Made by a program: the position numbers and the translations under genes. Under the pieces are notes generated by a model. That model ran no database searches, was not told the origin of the DNA, and saw nothing but the letters and a program-made list of their open reading frames with translations. This document shows, piece by piece, positions 60,558-64,000 of a stretch of 64,000 bases of DNA; the first letter of the stretch is position 1; each line of letters starts with the position of its first letter. This DNA is from CAZIAK01 sp964537035. Its GTDB lineage: Bacteria; Planctomycetota; B15-G4. The stretch spans positions 98,803-162,802 of the forward strand of contig CAZIAK010000003.1 of assembly GCA_964537035.1 (NCBI GenBank), written 5' to 3'.

Positions 60558-62129
60558 ATGCTCGCCGATGAGACCCGGAATCCGTCTGAACAGAAAGCCA
60601 GCCGTCGGGCCTTGATCCGAGGCGCCCTCGGTGCGGGCGGGGCCCTGCTGGCGGCCTCCCACAGCCCCCTGCGGGGCGGTGTCACCTTGTCCTCCGGTGC
60701 GGGACGCAAGGTGCTGGCCAAGCCCCTGCCCCAGCAGTCGGCGGTGCGCACGCTGGTCGATCGCATCACCTGCGGCTTCAACTACAGCGAGTGGCAGCGG
60801 GCAGAGGCACTGGGTTACGCCGCGTATCTGGAAGAGCAGCTCCATCCCGATCAGATCATGGACGGCGCGGCGCAAGCCATGGTGAACGCCCTGCCCAGCC
60901 TGAACATGACCGCGCAGCAGCTGATGAACACTTACTTCGGCATGACCAACGACGATGACCCTCAGCGGGAGCTGAAGTCGGCGGTACTGATTCGGCAGGT
61001 CTACAGCAAGCGCCAGCTCTTCGAGCGCATGGTCGAGTTCTGGACCGACCACTTCAACATCGACCACAACAAGACCGAGGACCAGTACCTGAAGACGGTC
61101 GATGATCGGGAGGTCATTCGCGAGCATGCCCTGGGTCACTTCCCCGACCTGCTCAAGGCCTCGGCCCATTCGGCGGCCATGCTGTTCTACCTGGACAACG
61201 TGGTCAACGTGGCGGGCACGGCCCAGGAGAACTACGCCAGAGAACTGCTCGAGCTGCACACCCTGGGCCTGGAGGGCGCGCCCTTCGACGAGGACGACGT
61301 GAAGGTGGTGGCTCGCTGCCTCACCGGCTGGACCATGCACTCGCCCAGCGTCTCGCCCCCAGGGCTGCCCGGCATGTACGGCGAGTTCCGCTACGTGCAG
61401 GCCAACCACGACATCCAGGCGCCGAAGGTCTTCCTGGGTCAGCCGATTCTCGCGCCATACGACCAGAGCGACGGCGATCAGGTGCTGGACATGATCGTCA
61501 CCCACCGCGCGACCGCCGAACACATCAGCCGCAAGATGATCGCCTGGCTGCTCACCGAGACTCCCAACGACACGTTGGTGCAGCGGGTGGCCGACGTCTA
61601 CGACAACACCAACGGCAGCATCAAGGCCATGATCCGGGCCATCTTCCAGCCCAGCAACCCTGGCGCCGCGCTGGTCGCCGCCCGACCAAAGTTTCGCCGC
61701 CCCCAGCACCTGATCGTCTCGCTGCTGCGGTCGCTCGAACTCACCGTGACCGACTGGACCCACATCGGCACGGCCCTGAGCGCCTTGGGACAGCGGCCCT
61801 TCGACTGGCCCGCGCCCAACGGCTACCCCGACGGTGTGGGCGCCTGGGGCAGCAGCCTGTTGCCCCGCTGGGGCATCGCGTCGCGGCTGATCGATGACAC
61901 CATCCCCACGGTCACCGTGTCCGATGCCCAGCTGCAGATGGTGCTGCAGAACACGGGGGCGCCCACCCTGCTGGGAGCCATCGACCAGCTGCTCAGTGGT
62001 GGGCGGCTGTCGCCACAAGACCTGGCACCCATCCAGGCCCATGTGGACAGCTTCCCCACCGTCACTCCTGCCGTGGTGCGCGAGGCCCTCGCCCTCGCTG
62101 CGTCCGCCCCCAGCTACCAGCTCTACTGA
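60558..62129 (+). CDS. DUF1800-family protein with twin-arginine leader
   Basis: 523 residues, start preceded by GAGG 6 bases upstream. N-terminal SRRALIRGALGAGGALLAA suggests Tat export. Body motifs FWTDHFNIDHNK, YARELLELHTLGL and GWTMHS are hallmarks of DUF1800. The family is widespread in Planctomycetota and Bacteroidota and nearly always paired with DUF1501, as here; function unknown, possibly extracellular or periplasmic. The next gene begins 11 bp downstream. Confidence 0.93.
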   Translation: MLADETRNPSEQKASRRALIRGALGAGGALLAASHSPLRGGVTLSSGAGRKVLAKPLPQQSAVRTLVDRITCGFNYSEWQRAEALGYAAYLEEQLHPDQIMDGAAQAMVNALPSLNMTAQQLMNTYFGMTNDDDPQRELKSAVLIRQVYSKRQLFERMVEFWTDHFNIDHNKTEDQYLKTVDDREVIREHALGHFPDLLKASAHSAAMLFYLDNVVNVAGTAQENYARELLELHTLGLEGAPFDEDDVKVVARCLTGWTMHSPSVSPPGLPGMYGEFRYVQANHDIQAPKVFLGQPILAPYDQSDGDQVLDMIVTHRATAEHISRKMIAWLLTETPNDTLVQRVADVYDNTNGSIKAMIRAIFQPSNPGAALVAARPKFRRPQHLIVSLLRSLELTVTDWTHIGTALSALGQRPFDWPAPNGYPDGVGAWGSSLLPRWGIASRLIDDTIPTVTVSDAQLQMVLQNTGAPTLLGAIDQLLSGGRLSPQDLAPIQAHVDSFPTVTPAVVREALALAASAPSYQLY

Positions 62130-62140
62130 GATCGCCCGAG

Positions 62141-63382
62141 ATGACCTCTTCAAAGAACACGCACCTGAATCGCCGGCAGTTCGTGGCTGGCAGCCTGGCC
62201 ACACTGACCGCCATGCCCATGGTGGCCCGAGCTGGAGGCAGTTTCTCCGGGACCACGCCCGACGCCCTGATCGTGCTCTTCATGCGCGGTGGCATGGACG
62301 GCCTGACCCTGTGCCCGCGGCACCTCGAAGACGACCTGATCAACGCGCGACCGAACATCGCCGTACCCAAGCCCGGCATGGGCAGCTCGACCATAGATCT
62401 TGATGGAGAGTTTGCCTTCCCGGTCGAGGCCACCGATCTGATGACGCCCTGGATGAACAACCATCTGGCGGTGGTGCACGCGGTGGGTTCGCCTGACCCG
62501 ACGCACAGCCACTTCGAGGCCTTCGAGCGCATGGAGTTCGGCATCCCGCTGCAGCCGTTGGGCAGTCAGTCCACGGGCTGGTTGGCGCGGCATCTGCAGG
62601 ACACGAGCGCCGTGGGCAACGGCCTGCTGCGTGCGATCAACGTGGACACCAAGATGTCCAAGACCCTGGCGGGCTCGCCGGCCACCCTGCCCATCCCCGA
62701 CCTCTCCGACTTCGACCTTGAAGGCAACCCCATGACCGCCGCTCAGCGCAAGCTGGTGCTCGCGGCCATGCACGGCGATGAGCCTGCGCCCGTAGGCCCT
62801 GCGGGTCTGGACAGCATCGCCGCCATCGACCTGCTGAAGACGATCGACTTCGACACCTTCGCCATGACCCACGGCGGCGCCTACCCGCCCACGCCCTTGG
62901 GTTCGGGGCTGCTACAGACCGCCGCCTTGCTCGAAGCCGCCGAGAGCGATCCCACCCTGGCCCCCGACGCAGTGATGCTGGAGCTGGGCGGCTGGGATGC
63001 CCACATCGCCGCGTCGTTCGCCACCACCATGAGCAACATTGTCGAGCTGTCCATGGCGCTCAAGGCCTTCTACAACAACACCGTCAGCCTCAACCGCACC
63101 GTGACCGTGGTGGTCATGTCAGAGTTCGGCCGCCGGGTCCAGGAGAACCAGAGCCTGGGCGTGGACCACGGCGCAGGCAACGCCATGTTGCTCATGGGCC
63201 GAGGCGTGAACGGCGGCCTGGTGCACAGCGACTGGCCCGGCCTCGTCGCCCCCGACCTGGAGGCGCGCTGGGACTACCGGGACATCCTCAGCGAAGTGCT
63301 GCAGCTGCGCATGGGCAACACGAACCTGGGCAACGTGTTCCCGGGGGGCTACGTGCCCACGTTCAGGGGGGTGACGGTCTGA
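62141..63382 (+). CDS. DUF1501-family protein with twin-arginine leader
   Basis: 413 residues, N-terminal LNRRQFVAGSLATLTAMPMV (Tat-type). DUF1501 relatives have a sulfatase/alkaline-phosphatase-like core; visible blocks are VLFMRGGMDGLTL, VVHAVGSPDPTHSHFEAFERM, LGGWDAH and MSEFGRRVQENQSLGVDHG, the last with metal-ligand-like His. The family enzyme activity is not known to me. Forms a two-gene operon with the DUF1800 gene. Confidence 0.93.
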   Translation: MTSSKNTHLNRRQFVAGSLATLTAMPMVARAGGSFSGTTPDALIVLFMRGGMDGLTLCPRHLEDDLINARPNIAVPKPGMGSSTIDLDGEFAFPVEATDLMTPWMNNHLAVVHAVGSPDPTHSHFEAFERMEFGIPLQPLGSQSTGWLARHLQDTSAVGNGLLRAINVDTKMSKTLAGSPATLPIPDLSDFDLEGNPMTAAQRKLVLAAMHGDEPAPVGPAGLDSIAAIDLLKTIDFDTFAMTHGGAYPPTPLGSGLLQTAALLEAAESDPTLAPDAVMLELGGWDAHIAASFATTMSNIVELSMALKAFYNNTVSLNRTVTVVVMSEFGRRVQENQSLGVDHGAGNAMLLMGRGVNGGLVHSDWPGLVAPDLEARWDYRDILSEVLQLRMGNTNLGNVFPGGYVPTFRGVTV

Positions 63383-63451
63383 GCGGCGTGTGGTGAGGGT
63401 GCCGCACGCCGCGCACCGCGCACATCATCGCGGCCGTTGCCCTGCGGGGGT

Positions 63452-63997
63452 CTATGCGCCGTCGTCCGTGGCCATGGCGTGCAGCTTCGCCACCGTGCGA
63501 AAGTTGCGTCCCGTGGTCACCACGCCCAGGAGCTTCTCTGCCTTCGCGGCGAGCTTGGAGCGACCGATGCCGTCGGGAGCGTGGAGGTAGAAGACCCGGT
63601 CCGTGATCACGTAGCGCTCGCTGGGAGCCTTGGCCTTGTCGAGGGCGTCGGTGTCCGCCCCGGTGGCCTTCTCGGCCAGAAAGGCGAAGTGCAGCGTCTT
63701 GGGTTCAGCCTCGGCCTCTGGAAACGGGTTCGCCTTCATCGCCGCCGCCAGGTCTGCGCTCTTGAGCAGGAACACCTGGGGCCGAAAGCCGTGCCGCTTC
63801 TCGACGAGGTCACGGACCTTCTTCGTCAGCGAGGCAGCCGTCCCCGCCGTGGAGTCAAAGAGGACGTTGCCGCTCTGAATGTAGGTGCGGACACCCTTGA
63901 GCTTCAGCGACTCGAGGTCTTTGCGCAGCTGAGCCATGGGCAGGATGTTGTTCCCGCCCACGTTGATGCCTCGGAACAGTGCGATCCATCTGGTCAT
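63452..63997 (-). CDS. DUF1697-family protein
   Basis: 181 residues, complete: the start codon (63995-63997) sits just inside the right edge. WIALFRGINVGGNNILPMAQL and VRTYIQSGNVLFDS are the conserved opening of DUF1697, with FYLHAPDGIGRSKLAAKAEK near the end. Small cytosolic protein of unknown function found across bacteria. It converges with the DUF1501 gene and has no evident link to the biosynthetic loci. Confidence 0.92.
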   Translation of the reverse strand: MTRWIALFRGINVGGNNILPMAQLRKDLESLKLKGVRTYIQSGNVLFDSTAGTAASLTKKVRDLVEKRHGFRPQVFLLKSADLAAAMKANPFPEAEAEPKTLHFAFLAEKATGADTDALDKAKAPSERYVITDRVFYLHAPDGIGRSKLAAKAEKLLGVVTTGRNFRTVAKLHAMATDDGA

Positions 63998-64000
63998 GTG

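Noticed and set aside
1..64000. tRNA, rRNA, insertion sequence or integrase genes
   Set aside because: None seen in the encoded proteins or by eye on either strand; no evidence of a mobile element boundary around the biosynthetic loci.

Overview
This is a high-GC window carrying a 100-base assembly gap (34760-34859). It most likely comes from a Planctomycetota genome. The evidence is a set of families common in that phylum: a DUF1800/DUF1501 pair with twin-arginine leaders (60.6-63.4 kb), an FG-GAP/UnbV repeat protein, a secreted sulfatase, and a shared C-terminal module of about 110 residues on two secreted proteins (5.8-7.1 kb and 12.9-14.9 kb). A deep-branching, high-GC marine planctomycete is my guess; no rRNA, tRNA or phylogenetic marker is visible to confirm it.

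Layout. 0-7.1 kb: end of an asparaginase gene, a DUF6122 membrane protein, a large secreted endonuclease I/FN3/PKD mosaic, a membrane protein and a secreted protein with a possible pyroglutamyl-peptidase-like fold. 7.1-12.8 kb: surface-glycan genes (two left-handed-beta-helix acyltransferases, three glycosyltransferases) and an alpha/beta hydrolase. 12.9-16.5 kb: an FG-GAP/UnbV protein and a sulfatase. 16.6-42.0 kb: a hybrid NRPS/PKS locus. 42.2-60.3 kb: a second locus resembling aryl polyene (APE)/xanthomonadin/flexirubin biosynthesis. 60.6-64 kb: DUF1800, DUF1501 and DUF1697 genes.

The NRPS/PKS locus is one tightly packed minus-strand operon. In order it encodes a SAM methyltransferase, NRPS-1 (degenerate C, A, PCP, E), a PKS module (KS, AT, KR, ACP, then an epimerization-like domain), a SyrD/PvdE-type exporter, a sulfotransferase, NRPS-2 (C-A-PCP), two alpha/beta hydrolases, a type II thioesterase and a second sulfotransferase. 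A convergent C-A-PCP gene (NRPS-3) lies on the plus strand, separated by a perfect 28-bp inverted repeat. No cis thioesterase is present. The product should be a small peptide-polyketide with one malonyl extension, probably sulfated. The gap falls inside a 48-bp coding tandem repeat between KS and AT.

The APE-like locus contains ACP, two dehydratase subunits, ketoreductase, two ketosynthase/partner pairs, acyltransferases, GT2, thioesterase, LolA-like protein, MMPL exporter and DUF3261 lipoprotein. It also has two halogenase-family flavoproteins and an O-methyltransferase. This suggests a halogenated, methoxylated polyene pigment in the outer membrane. No aryl-acyl ligase, ammonia lyase or phosphopantetheinyl transferase is in the window. 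The APE operon runs straight into the NRPS operon on the same strand with only about 195 bp between them. So the two may be one supercluster in which a polyene acyl chain primes the NRPS through its unusual first condensation domain. That link is inference.
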